Positions 6,443-14,123 are shown, numbered from the stretch's first letter. The stretch is DNA of 16,723 bases from an uncultured Faecalibacterium sp. (GCA_937917475.1 CALDNF010000254.1:1-16723), one strand, 5' to 3'. Made by a program: numbers and translations. Notes: generated from the letters alone by a model not told the origin.

Positions 6443-7384
6443 TCAGTTCTCCTCCTTGGCTGCTTTGGGGTCCTTCAGACCCAGCAGGGTCATGATCAGG
6501 GCCATCCGGACGTAAACACCGTTCTGCACCTGCTCAAAATAGGCGGCACGGGGATCGTCGTCCACATCCAGTGCGATCTCGTTCACACGGGGCAGGGGAT
6601 GAAGGACCGCCATATCCGGCTTGGCCAGAGCCATCTTTTCCTTGGTGAGGATGTAGCTGTTTTTCAGGCGGATGTAATCTTCTTCATTGAAGAAACGCTC
6701 TTTCTGCACACGGGTCATGTAGAGGATGTCCAGTTCCGGCATGACTTCTTCCAGACTGCAGGTCTCCTTGTATTCGATGCCGTTGGCCTCCAGCACATCG
6801 GTGATGATATAATCCGGCACACGCAGCTCCTCAGGGCTGATGAGGATGAAACGGATATTTTTATTGCGGGCCATGGTCTTAATCAGGGAGTGGACGGTGC
6901 GACCGAACTTCAGGTCGCCGCACAGGCCGATGGTCAGGTCATCCAGACGGCCCTTGCGGCGGCGGATGGTCATCAGGTCGGTCATGGTCTGGGTGGGATG
7001 CTGGTGGCCGCCGTCACCGGCGTTGATGACCGGGATACGGGAGTACCGGCTGGCACGGAAGGGTGCACCCTCCTTGGGATGCCGCATGGCAACGATGTCG
7101 GCATAGCAGGACACCACCCGGATGGTATCGGCAACACTTTCGCCCTTGGATGCGCTGGAAACATTTTCACTGGGGAAGCCCAGCACATGACCGCCCAGAT
7201 TCAGCATGGCGGCTTCAAAGGAAAGGCGGGTGCGGGTGGACGGCTCATAGAAGAGGGTGGCCAGCTTTTTGTGGGCGGCCACATCCTGATAGGCAGCAGG
7301 ATCGGCGCAGATGCGGTCGGCCAGATCGAGCAGACTGAGGATCTCTTCCTGGCTGAAATCCAACGGATCGATGAGATGACGCAT
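6443..7384 (-). CDS. pyrB: Aspartate carbamoyltransferase catalytic subunit
   Basis: A 313-residue PyrB, which joins carbamoyl phosphate and L-aspartate to give N-carbamoyl-L-aspartate and phosphate, the committed step of pyrimidine synthesis, in the cytoplasm. The carbamoyl-phosphate motif FYEPSTRTRLSFE (45-57), the mobile 80s loop SSASKGES (76-83), GDGGHQHPTQ (123-132) and HPLPR (262-266) are all present, so the enzyme should be active. Length is normal. A GGAGGT site lies about nine bases before the ATG. The broken GntR gene ends 17 bases upstream and pyrI follows after one base, suggesting a transcript regulator-pyrB-pyrI. No other pyr genes are in the window. Confidence 0.97.
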   Translation of the reverse strand: MRHLIDPLDFSQEEILSLLDLADRICADPAAYQDVAAHKKLATLFYEPSTRTRLSFEAAMLNLGGHVLGFPSENVSSASKGESVADTIRVVSCYADIVAMRHPKEGAPFRASRYSRIPVINAGDGGHQHPTQTMTDLMTIRRRKGRLDDLTIGLCGDLKFGRTVHSLIKTMARNKNIRFILISPEELRVPDYIITDVLEANGIEYKETCSLEEVMPELDILYMTRVQKERFFNEEDYIRLKNSYILTKEKMALAKPDMAVLHPLPRVNEIALDVDDDPRAAYFEQVQNGVYVRMALIMTLLGLKDPKAAKEEN

Positions 7385-7401
7385 GGTTTACAGTACCTCC
7401 A

Positions 7402-8149
7402 TCAAAGAAGTTTTCGCAAGATCGAAAAATCAAAGAAGTTCGTGTAATAGCTCAGCGAGCGCATGACCGGATGGCACAGACGGTTGAAACAGACCTCATC
7501 CAAAAGCAGCATGGCCTCACCCGGAGCAAGCCGCATGGCAGCCCGGATGGACTCGTCGCCGCAGCTGGCCTTGAGGTGCGCTACGTTGGACGAGATCTGC
7601 TGGTGACACTCCCGCTCCAGAATCCCGAATACATCACCCGAAAGGTCGATCCGGGTGAAGTCCCGGTTCCCGAAGAGGGCCCGGGGCAGGTAATCGATGG
7701 AATAGATGACAGGGGTGCTATCGGCAAGGATCCGCTTTTTGATGCAGATCACCTCATCCCCGGCAGCGACCTCAAGATCACGGGCAAGCTCTTCCCCCGC
7801 ACGCATCGGGTAGATCGTCAGCATGGGGATAGCTGCCGAAGTTGCGGATGAGGGGGTAATATTCCAGTTTCTGGTCCAGTCGGCTGCGCAGATTGAGGAC
7901 GGTGCGGTTGATCACCGTGCCGATGCCCCGCACCCGCTCAATATAACCGGCCCGCTCCATCTCACTGAGGGCGTCCCGGATCACGGTGCGGCTGACACCC
8001 AGCTCTGCGGCAAGGTCAACCTCAGCAGGCAGGCGGTCCGCCTCGGAATAGCGGCCGGTGCGCAGTTCGTCCAGCAGGGCGGAAACGATGCGGTCACTGA
8101 TGACTGCACCGCCCAGACGGCTGGAAGGGGAAAGTCTGGAATCTTTCAT
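7402..8149 (-). pseudogene. GntR-family regulator with UTRA domain, frameshifted
   Basis: Two overlapping frames make up one HutC/UTRA-type GntR repressor. The first, from ATG 8149 (after GGAGG at 8163-8159), encodes a winged helix (residues about 16-80, including LPAEVDLAAELGVSRTVIRDALSEME) and the linker to LEYYPLIRNFGSYP. It then leaves frame and would stop at 7778 after junk. The second (from about 7824) continues the effector-binding UTRA domain to the stop at 7402. The junction is a run of four C (G on the plus strand, 7825-7828); removing one base joins ...GSYP to MLTIYPM... and gives 248 residues, the normal family length. The second part has no ribosome site of its own. It could be a true mutation, a slippage-prone switch or a sequencing error. 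Position suggests a role in pyrBI control, which is inference. Confidence 0.85.
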
Positions 8150-8171
8150 GGTATGTATCCTCCGGTTCACG

Positions 8172-8188
8172 GGCGGGTGGGCCCCGCC
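8172..8188 (-). promoter_or_regulatory. GC-rich hairpin just before the GntR ribosome site
   Basis: GGCGGG (8172-8177) is complementary to CCCGCC (8183-8188). In the minus-strand transcript the hairpin ends about eight bases before the GGAGG site at 8163-8159, where it could affect translation. Confidence 0.4.
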
Positions 8189-8203
8189 TGGACTTCAGGA
8201 ATA

Positions 8204-8232
8204 CAACAGAAGGCGCAAAAGTCCGTCTGTTG
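8204..8232 (-). promoter_or_regulatory. Inverted repeat in the GntR-pyrBI leader, candidate operator
   Basis: CAACAGA (8204-8210) and TCTGTTG (8226-8232) are perfect inverted repeats 15 bases apart. They start about eight bases after the predicted transcription start. It could be an operator for the GntR protein or a 5' hairpin in the RNA. Confidence 0.4.
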
Positions 8233-8246
8233 CGTTCCATACTTTA

Positions 8247-8275
8247 AGTATAACATAAATCACGTCGAATGAAAA
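8247..8275 (-). promoter_or_regulatory. Promoter of the GntR-pyrB-pyrI operon
   Basis: On the minus strand: TTTTCA (8275-8270), a 17-base spacer, TATACT (8252-8247) preceded by TGT, an extended -10. The start site would be near 8240. Confidence 0.6.
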
Positions 8276-8323
8276 CCGCATTTGTGCCGGAAATCCTCCC
8301 GGAAGTATGAGTTTATTTTGGAT

Positions 8324-8350
8324 AAAAAAAGCCCTTCCGGCCGGAAAGGC
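8324..8350 (-). terminator. Terminator of the MATE gene
   Basis: On the minus strand GCCTTTCC (8350-8343) pairs with GGAAGGGC (8338-8331, one G-U pair) around a GGCC loop, followed by seven T. Confidence 0.82.
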
Positions 8351-8386
8351 AGAAGGGCACAAAGACGAAAGATGATTTACAGAAGC

Positions 8387-9754
8387 TTATGCTGCGGCGG
8401 CAGTGCACTGCTCGTCCAGAAGCTTTTTGCGTACCACCAGCAGACAGACCAGATGGACCAGCGCAGTCAGAATCCAGCTGAGCGGGTAACTGATGTAAAG
8501 GGTAGTGGTAGACCGGAAAAGCTGGAACACGGTAGCGATCCAGACCAGACGGAGCAGGCAGCTGCCCACAAGGCTGACCACCATGGGCAGCACCGAGTAG
8601 CCCCGGCCCCGCAGACAGCTGGCCAGCACATCCATGCAGCCGCAGAGCAGATAGGTGCGGGCAATGATGTGGAGCCGGGCCAGACCAGCGGCCACAACGG
8701 TTTCGTCCGTGGAATAGAAGTGGAGCAGCTGGGTGCCCAGAAGCGACGCACCGCCGCCCAGCACCAGACCGGTGACCACGACACAGAGCAGACAGTTGCG
8801 CATGACACGGTCCAGATTGTCGTACCGGCGTGCGCCCATATTCTGGCTGGTAAAGGTGACCGCTGCCTGCGCAAAGGAGTTCATAGCGGTGTAGACAAAG
8901 CCCTCGATGTTGGACGCTGCCGAGTTTCCGGCCACAACAATAGAGCCAAAGGAGTTGACGGCGGACTGAATGACCACATTGGACAGGCTGAACACCGTGC
9001 TCTGCAGGCCGGCCGGCAGGCCCACCCGGAGGATCTGGATCAAAGACCCTCTGTGGAAGCCCAGATGCCGCAGGTCGAGGTGAAGAGGGCCTTCTTCCCG
9101 GGTGAGGATCCAGGTGACCAGACAGGCCGAAACAGTCTGGCTGATGATGGTAGCCAGTGCAACGCCTGCCACGCTGAGATGGAAGCCGATGACGAACACG
9201 AGGTTGAGCACCACATTGATGATGCCGGCAGCGGCCAGACAGAACAGGGGACGACGAGTATCGCCCACGGACCGCAGCAGAGCAGAGCTGAAGTTGTACA
9301 GCATGGTCATGGGCATCCCGATGAAGTATATTTTAAGGTACAGTTCCGAAAGATCGATCACATCCTCCGGGCAGGACATCAGCTCCAGCAGGCCCCGGGC
9401 GGCAAAAAAGCCTACAAATGCCAGCATCACACCGCTGACCAGACCCAGAGCTACCGAGGTGCGGACCGTGTTCTGCACGCCGTCGTAGTCTTTTGCACCG
9501 AAACAGCGGGCTGCCACAACGTTTGCGCCCAGCGACAATCCGACAAACAGATTGACCAGCAGGTTGATCAGGGCACCGTTGGAGCCCACGGCAGCAAGAG
9601 CTGTGCTGCCGGCAAAGCGTCCCACCACCACAACATCGGCTGCGTTGAAAAGCAGCTGCAAAATGCTGGATGCAGCCAGCGGCAGGGAAAACAGGATGAT
9701 CTTTTGCAGCAGAGGGCCGCTGGTCAGATCGCCGGACTGAGAGGATCGTGACAT
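8387..9754 (-). CDS. MATE-family multidrug efflux transporter
   Basis: A 455-residue polytopic membrane protein of the MATE family, which exports cationic drugs or metabolites in exchange for Na+ or H+. The N-terminus shows the family pattern: LFSLPLAASSILQLLFNAAD, then a VVVVGRFAG segment, then AAVGSNGALINLL. It has about 12 hydrophobic segments in two homologous halves, and the length matches the usual 440-460. The ATG at 9754 is chosen because AAAGGAGG lies 12 bases upstream and the frame further upstream crosses the promoter. The gene is alone between its own promoter and a strong terminator. The substrate cannot be predicted; many clostridial relatives are annotated only as putative efflux proteins. 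Confidence 0.93.
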   Translation of the reverse strand: MSRSSQSGDLTSGPLLQKIILFSLPLAASSILQLLFNAADVVVVGRFAGSTALAAVGSNGALINLLVNLFVGLSLGANVVAARCFGAKDYDGVQNTVRTSVALGLVSGVMLAFVGFFAARGLLELMSCPEDVIDLSELYLKIYFIGMPMTMLYNFSSALLRSVGDTRRPLFCLAAAGIINVVLNLVFVIGFHLSVAGVALATIISQTVSACLVTWILTREEGPLHLDLRHLGFHRGSLIQILRVGLPAGLQSTVFSLSNVVIQSAVNSFGSIVVAGNSAASNIEGFVYTAMNSFAQAAVTFTSQNMGARRYDNLDRVMRNCLLCVVVTGLVLGGGASLLGTQLLHFYSTDETVVAAGLARLHIIARTYLLCGCMDVLASCLRGRGYSVLPMVVSLVGSCLLRLVWIATVFQLFRSTTTLYISYPLSWILTALVHLVCLLVVRKKLLDEQCTAAAA

Positions 9755-9845
9755 GAAAAACTTCCGCCTCCTTTGAAAGCAAATGAATCTTACACCATAT
9801 AAAACGCAGAAAAGTCTGTGCCCAAAAGGCACGAAGCAACTATGT

Positions 9846-9874
9846 ATTATAACGCCGCACCTTGTAAAATACAA
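9846..9874 (-). promoter_or_regulatory. Promoter of the MATE gene
   Basis: On the minus strand: TTGTAT (9874-9869), a 17-base spacer, TATAAT (9851-9846). The -10 is perfect, the -35 weak. The leader contains a small hairpin, GTGCC/GGCAC, at 9822-9836. Apart from this promoter and the one at 9998-10027, I see nothing definite in the 324-base gap 9755-10078. Confidence 0.55.
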
Positions 9875-9997
9875 GTCAAAACTCGGTGAAATTTGTGCGG
9901 TAAACCGCAAGCCTGCCGAAAATTCAGTGAAACCGACAAAAAATGAAGAAAGCCCTCGTGCTCTGTGCCGAAAATAGGGCTGAAAATCAGAAAAGCA

Positions 9998-10027
9998 TTG
10001 ACAGAGAAAGAGCGAACAGGATAGAAT
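9998..10027 (+). promoter_or_regulatory. Promoter of the paralogous exported-protein pair
   Basis: TTGACA (9998-10003), an 18-base spacer, TAGAAT (10022-10027). The -35 is perfect. Confidence 0.72.
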
Positions 10028-10078
10028 AAAAGAAAAATCGGCGGAAGTCCGTCAGGAAAACGCTGTGGGAGTGGGAAA

Positions 10079-10600
10079 ATGAAGAAAATCAGTGGGCAGA
10101 CCTTTGTGATGGGCGTGCTGGCAGCCGTGACCGTTATGTCACTCTGTGTGACCGGGTGGGCGGTGTTTCTCCGGCCTGCGCAGAAACTTACGGACTACGC
10201 CCCGGCGGAATTGGAGCCCAATGCACTGCCTTATGAGACGGCGGTGGATTCCGGAGCAGAGAAGGCTGCGGGCGGTGCAGTGTCTGTCCGCTATACAAAA
10301 AAGGTATATGTGGACACAAAAAGCGGAACAGCGCATCTTTACTATGCAAACCCCATCCGTGCCCATAGCAGTGCCGCTCTTCAGCTCGTGCTGGTGGACA
10401 GCGAAGGCCGGGAAGCGGTGCTGGGGCAATCCGGGCTGCTGAAACCGGGCACTCAGTTGGAAGAACTGACCCTCAGCGATGCAGACTGCAAACCCGGTTC
10501 CTACAGTGGCAAATTCATCCTGACTTTTTACGACTCTGACACCAATGAAAAACGGATGGTGAACACAGTGATAGAGGGGCTTGATGTCATTGTCAGTTGA
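10079..10600 (+). CDS. Membrane-anchored protein of unknown function, first of a paralogous pair
   Basis: A 173-residue protein I cannot name. A positively charged start (MKK) is followed by a hydrophobic segment (about 9-30), an uncleaved anchor or signal peptide, then an acidic, proline-containing linker. The rest (about 70-173) is rich in alternating strand-like residues and carries NP (91-92), LVLVDSEG and GQSGLLKPG (116-124). It looks like a small extracellular beta-sandwich domain of a kind seen in exported clostridial proteins. The next gene repeats the same plan. The ATG at 10079 follows GGGAGTGGG. Its end overlaps the next start by 17 bases, so the two are translated together. No catalytic residues, sortase motif or lipobox cysteine are evident. 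Surface attachment or complex assembly is inference. Confidence 0.8.
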   Translation: MKKISGQTFVMGVLAAVTVMSLCVTGWAVFLRPAQKLTDYAPAELEPNALPYETAVDSGAEKAAGGAVSVRYTKKVYVDTKSGTAHLYYANPIRAHSSAALQLVLVDSEGREAVLGQSGLLKPGTQLEELTLSDADCKPGSYSGKFILTFYDSDTNEKRMVNTVIEGLDVIVS

Positions 10601-11096
10601 AACGGAGATGAAAAAACAGAAGAAAATCTCCCGCCGGAAGTTGATTTTATTGGCCGCAGCCTGTATCTTCTCGGTGGCGGCGATGCTTTTTGCGCTGAGC
10701 CTTCCCCGGGCAGGCTTTGTACCGCCGCCGTTTGATGCAGCGGCTCAGACCGGTACGCCGGAGGTCCCGGCGGAACTGGGCTATGCAGAACTGGAACTTC
10801 CGGTCTACACGGTAGCCCTCTGCGGAAAGCCTGCGGTTCAGGAGGAGAGTGCAGAGCTCTGGCTTACGAACCCGGCCACAAATGCCGTCTGGCTCAAGGT
10901 GCGTATTTACGGTGAAGAAGAAAATCTGCTGGGAGAGAGCGGCCTGCTTCGGCCCGGGGAGTACGTGGAAGCCGTTTCGCTTCAAAATATCCCGGCCCGG
11001 ACCTGCCCGGTGACGCTCAAAGTGATGGGCTATGAACCGGAAACCTACCGAAGCGCTGGTGCAGTCAGTCTGAACGCAACGCTGACGGTTCCATGA
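10584..11096 (+). CDS. Membrane-anchored protein of unknown function, second of a paralogous pair
   Basis: A 170-residue partner of the preceding gene. A basic N-terminus (KKQKKISRRK) leads to a hydrophobic anchor (about 20-40), a proline-rich linker (40-72) and a strand-rich domain. NP (96-97), a VRIYGEEENLLGESGLLRPGEY segment (with GESGLLRPG at 117-125) and a VSLNATLTV ending match the first protein's NP, LVLVDSEGREAVLGQSGLLKPG and closing strand, so the two probably arose by duplication and then diverged. The ATG at 10584 is preferred because AGAGGGG lies four bases before it; the ATG at 10608, with GGAG directly abutting, is possible and would give 162 residues. A strong terminator follows 18 bases after the stop. 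Function unknown. Confidence 0.78.
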   Translation: MSLSVETEMKKQKKISRRKLILLAAACIFSVAAMLFALSLPRAGFVPPPFDAAAQTGTPEVPAELGYAELELPVYTVALCGKPAVQEESAELWLTNPATNAVWLKVRIYGEEENLLGESGLLRPGEYVEAVSLQNIPARTCPVTLKVMGYEPETYRSAGAVSLNATLTVP

Positions 11097-11114
11097 CGGG
11101 CATAACAAAAGAAC

Positions 11115-11159
11115 AAGAGGCAGCTGCACAATCTTTTATGCAGCTGCCTCTTGCGTTTT
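11115..11159 (+). terminator. Strong terminator, probably bidirectional
   Basis: A perfect 14-bp stem (11115-11128 with 11139-11152) with a ten-base loop, then TTGCGTTTTC. The opposite strand continues with a T-rich stretch (CTTGTTCTTTTG), so it may also stop the converging methylglyoxal-synthase-like transcript. Confidence 0.85.
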
Positions 11160-11239
11160 CCCTCTATACACAAATCAGAGCGTAGTCGGTAACGCTCTTT
11201 CCCAAAAGCACAAAATCAACGAAGCTCAGCCCTGGCCGG

Positions 11240-11677
11240 TCAACAGACCGCACGCTGAGGAAGAACAGGTTCTGCCACCGGCGGATGCATCCCCTCACGG
11301 TAATCCAAGTCGCCCTGATCCAGCCCCCGCAGCAAAACTTCGGCGGTGGCAATATTGGTGGCGATGGGCACACTGTGCATATCGCACAGACGAAGCAGGT
11401 TTTGCTCGGTCATACTGCCGGTATCTGCCCGCAGGGGGTCCCGGAAGAAGAGGACAAGGTCCACTTCATCGCAGGCCACCCGGGCCGAGATCTGCTGGAT
11501 GCCGCCCAGCCGTCCGGAGAGATAGCAATGGACCGGAAGCCCGGTGGCCTGCGCCAGCATACGCCCGGTGGTACCGGTGGCAATTACAGTATTACGGGAA
11601 AGGATGGCACTGTAAGCAGTGCAGAACTGAAGTGCAAGTTCCTTGCGGGAATCATGCGCCAAAACAGCAATGGTCAT
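11240..11677 (-). CDS. Methylglyoxal synthase-like protein lacking catalytic residues
   Basis: A 145-residue MGS-fold protein. True MgsA converts dihydroxyacetone phosphate to methylglyoxal and phosphate. The fold and phosphate site are recognisable: VLAHDSRK (5-12, matching E. coli H19-D20), ATGTTG (33-38), LFFRDPL (76-82, D80 matching D91) and PIATNIATAEVLL (104-116). But the GGDQQ motif reads GGIQQ, so catalytic base Asp71 is Ile60; the position of His98 is Gly87 and that of Asp101 is Thr90. Many clostridial MgsA proteins keep GGDQQ, so this one is probably inactive as MgsA or has another role. The ATG at 11677 follows AAAGGAGAGAG. An unusual tail (130-145) ends in Cys. The gene is alone between other units. 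I withhold the symbol mgsA because of the lost residues. Confidence 0.85.
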   Translation of the reverse strand: MTIAVLAHDSRKELALQFCTAYSAILSRNTVIATGTTGRMLAQATGLPVHCYLSGRLGGIQQISARVACDEVDLVLFFRDPLRADTGSMTEQNLLRLCDMHSVPIATNIATAEVLLRGLDQGDLDYREGMHPPVAEPVLPQRAVC

Positions 11678-11805
11678 ATCGCTCTCTCCTTTGTTCTCAG
11701 TATAGTGTTGTGGATGGCGGACAATGCTAAAGTGATGTTGCATGGCGTACAAAAACAGAAACAATGAAAATCAGACCTGAAATCGTTATCAATGTTTCCA
11801 TCATA

Positions 11806-11835
11806 GTTTTACCGCAGGACGTGGGCGGCTGTCAA
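11806..11835 (-). promoter_or_regulatory. Possible promoter of the methylglyoxal-synthase-like gene
   Basis: On the minus strand: TTGACA (11835-11830), an 18-base spacer, TAAAAC (11811-11806). The -35 is perfect and the -10 poor; a second TATACT at 11704-11699 would give a very short leader. The rest of the 399-base gap 11678-12076 shows nothing definite except the proA terminator. Confidence 0.35.
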
Positions 11836-11997
11836 GATATTTTGTCGCTTTTTTGTGCGAAAAAATGCCGGAAGTACGACTTTATCCTTGTGCAGAACGG
11901 GAAAAACTTGGATACAACATACAAAATGCAAAAAAGCCCTTGACAGCAAATAGAGCGAATCTGTAGTCATAGGAAAAACATTTCATACCCATGAAAC

Positions 11998-12032
11998 AAA
12001 AATACAGGCCGATGCGATCTGCACCGGCCTGT
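11998..12032 (-). terminator. Terminator of the proCBA operon
   Basis: ACAGGCCG (12004-12011) pairs with CGGCCTGT (12025-12032). On the minus strand the stem is followed by ATTTTTG. Confidence 0.78.
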
Positions 12033-12076
12033 TTGCACTTTTGTTGTATTTTGCTGAAAAAATTTTCCCGAAAGGC

Positions 12077-13339
12077 TCAGCGGATCTGGCCTGCACCGTG
12101 AACGATGTACTTGTAGCTGCACAGCTCCTCAAGACCCATGGGGCCCCGGGCGTGGAGCTTCTGGGTGGAGATGCCCATCTCACAGCCAAGGCCGAACTCG
12201 CCGCCGTCGGTAAAGCGGGTGGAGCAGTTGACGTAGACGGCAGCACTGTCTACCGCCGCCGTGAAGAGATCGGCGTGGGCAGGGGTCTGGGTCAGAATGG
12301 CTTCGCTGTGGCCGGTGGAGTGTTCGGCGATATGGCCGATGGCCTCCTCCACACTGTCCACGACCTTGACGGCGAGGATGTAATCCAGAAACTCGGTATC
12401 AAAGTCTTTGGGCCCGGCGGGAGTGCCAGAAATGATAGCGGCAGCACGCTGATCCAGCCGCAGTTCCACCGGATGCAGCCCCTTTGCGGTGCGGTCAGGA
12501 CCGAGCCGCTGAGCTAGCTTGGGCAGGAATTGAGCGGCAATGGCCGAGTGGACAAGACAGACTTCCTCGGCGTTGCAGACGCTGGGGCGGCTGGCCTTGG
12601 CGTTTTCGATGATGGCAAGGGCCTTGTCCTGATCGGCGGTGTCGTCCACGAAAATATGGCAGATGCCGGTTCCGGTCTGGATGCAGGGGACCTTGGCGTT
12701 TTCCACGCAGGCCCGGATGAGTCCGGCCCCGCCCCGGGGGATCAGCAGGTCCACATAGCCTACGGCGGTCATCAGGGCGTTGGCGGAGGCATGGGTGGTG
12801 TCCTCAATGAGGCAGACGGCAGTCTCGGGCAGGCCGCTGGCACGCAGGCCCTGCCGCAGAGCTTCGACGATGGCATGGCAGGTGCGCCATGCTTCCTTGC
12901 CGCAGCGGAGGATGCAGGAATTGCCGCTCTTGATGGCAAGGGCAGCGGCATCACTGGTGACGTTGGGGCGGCTCTCATAGATGATGGCGATCACGCCCAT
13001 GGGCACGGCGGTCTTTTCAATGACCAGCCCATTGGGCCGTTCTACCCGGCTGAGCACCCGGCCCACCGGGTCGGGCAGGGCAGCGACTTCCCGCACGCCC
13101 TTGGCCATGGCAGCGATCCGCTCCGGGGTCAGGGCCAGCCGGTCCAGCATGACCTCTGAGATATGTCCCTTTGCCGCTGCCATATCCTCGGCATTTGCAG
13201 CGAGAATGGCATCCACTGCGGCAGGGGAACAGAGGGCATCGGCCATGCCAAGCAGAGCCTGCTGGCGGGTGCTTCCTTCCGAAAGGGCAAGAGCTTTTTT
13301 GGCACTGCGGGCAGCTTCCAGAATTTCCTGTGTCGTCAT
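12077..13339 (-). CDS. proA: Glutamate-5-semialdehyde dehydrogenase (gamma-glutamyl phosphate reductase)
   Basis: A 420-residue cytoplasmic enzyme that reduces gamma-glutamyl phosphate with NADPH to glutamate-5-semialdehyde, step two of proline synthesis. It belongs to the aldehyde dehydrogenase superfamily: the coenzyme-binding region contains PMGVIAIIYESRPNVTSDAAALAIKSGN (113-140), and the catalytic cysteine is C255 in ASRPSVCNAEE. PRGGAGLIRACVENAKVP (201-218) and TGTGICHIFVD (222-232) are also typical, and the length is standard. The ATG at 13339 follows AGGAGGTTTAAG, and that ribosome site lies in the last codons of proB, whose stop is one base away, so translation is coupled. It is the last gene of proC-proB-proA, followed by a terminator. 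Confidence 0.97.
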   Translation of the reverse strand: MTTQEILEAARSAKKALALSEGSTRQQALLGMADALCSPAAVDAILAANAEDMAAAKGHISEVMLDRLALTPERIAAMAKGVREVAALPDPVGRVLSRVERPNGLVIEKTAVPMGVIAIIYESRPNVTSDAAALAIKSGNSCILRCGKEAWRTCHAIVEALRQGLRASGLPETAVCLIEDTTHASANALMTAVGYVDLLIPRGGAGLIRACVENAKVPCIQTGTGICHIFVDDTADQDKALAIIENAKASRPSVCNAEEVCLVHSAIAAQFLPKLAQRLGPDRTAKGLHPVELRLDQRAAAIISGTPAGPKDFDTEFLDYILAVKVVDSVEEAIGHIAEHSTGHSEAILTQTPAHADLFTAAVDSAAVYVNCSTRFTDGGEFGLGCEMGISTQKLHARGPMGLEELCSYKYIVHGAGQIR

Positions 13340-13340
13340 C

Positions 13341-14120
13341 TTAAACCTCCTGTTTCCGGCCTGCAAAGCGGGTGCCTGCGGCTTTGCCCTCGGCAATGTC
13401 GTAGAGCAGCTCGGGGTGAGAACCGTTGGCAATGACCATGTCGGCTCCCTGCGCCGTGACCATCTGTGCAGCACGGAGCTTGGTGGACATTCCGCCGGTG
13501 CCCAGTGCAGAACCTGCGCCGTCGGCCAGAGCCAGCACCTCGGGGGTGATCTCCTCTACCAGCGGGATGAGTTTGGCATCCGGATGGGTGTGGGGGTTGG
13601 CGGTGTACAGGCCGTCGATGTCGCTCAGCAGAACCAGCAGGTCGGCCCGGGCGCAGCAGGTGACGATGGCGGCAAGGGTGTCATTGTCGCCGATGGAAGT
13701 GATCTCATCGGTGGCAACGGTGTCGTTTTCATTGATAATAGGCAGAGCACCCAGCTCCAGCAGGCGGTTCAGGGTGTTCTGGAAATTCTCTCTCCGGCTG
13801 GCGTGCTCCACATCCACGCCGGTGAGCAGAATCTGTGCCACGTTGTGGTTGTAGGCGGTGAACAGCCGGTCGTAAGTGTACATCAGCTCGCACTGACCCA
13901 CGGCGGCACAGGCCTGCTTGGTGGACATATCGGTGGGCCGGGCCGGGAGCGAGAGCTTGCCCACACCCATGCCAATGGCACCGGAAGAGACCAGGATCAC
14001 CTCGTGTCCGGCGTTTTTCAGATCGCTGAGAACCTTGACCAGATCCTCGGTGTGGCGGATGTTCAGCCGCCCGGTGGGATGTGCCAGCGTGGACGTACCT
14101 ACCTTAATAACGATGCGCAT
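13341..14120 (-). CDS. proB: Glutamate 5-kinase, short form without PUA domain
   Basis: A 259-residue amino-acid kinase that phosphorylates L-glutamate to gamma-glutamyl phosphate with ATP, the first and usually proline-inhibited step of proline synthesis. The N-terminus IVIKVGTSTL (3-12), VSSGAIGMG (44-52), PIINENDTVA (127-136), GDNDTLAAIV (144-153), LSDIDGLYTANP (165-176) and GTGGMSTKLRAA (207-218) are characteristic. It stops right after the kinase domain, whereas the 367-residue E. coli enzyme carries a C-terminal PUA domain. PUA-less forms are known and can still be feedback-inhibited, as the proline site is in the kinase domain. The ATG at 14120 follows AAAGGGG, which overlaps the end of proC; the genes are three bases apart. 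Confidence 0.96.
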   Translation of the reverse strand: MRIVIKVGTSTLAHPTGRLNIRHTEDLVKVLSDLKNAGHEVILVSSGAIGMGVGKLSLPARPTDMSTKQACAAVGQCELMYTYDRLFTAYNHNVAQILLTGVDVEHASRRENFQNTLNRLLELGALPIINENDTVATDEITSIGDNDTLAAIVTCCARADLLVLLSDIDGLYTANPHTHPDAKLIPLVEEITPEVLALADGAGSALGTGGMSTKLRAAQMVTAQGADMVIANGSHPELLYDIAEGKAAGTRFAGRKQEV

Positions 14121-14123
14121 CGG

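Noticed and set aside
6599..7447. A 282-codon open frame opposite pyrB
   Set aside because: The minus strand encodes PyrB with all catalytic motifs; the plus-strand frame has no ribosome site.
8282..9751. A 489-codon open frame on the plus strand opposite the MATE gene
   Set aside because: It is antisense to a clear MATE transporter, and its translation is a Gln/His/Ala-rich hydrophilic string without domains.
11940..11970. Plus-strand TTGACA as a promoter of a small RNA
   Set aside because: No acceptable -10 box lies 16-18 bases downstream, and transcription would run straight into the proA terminator from the wrong side.
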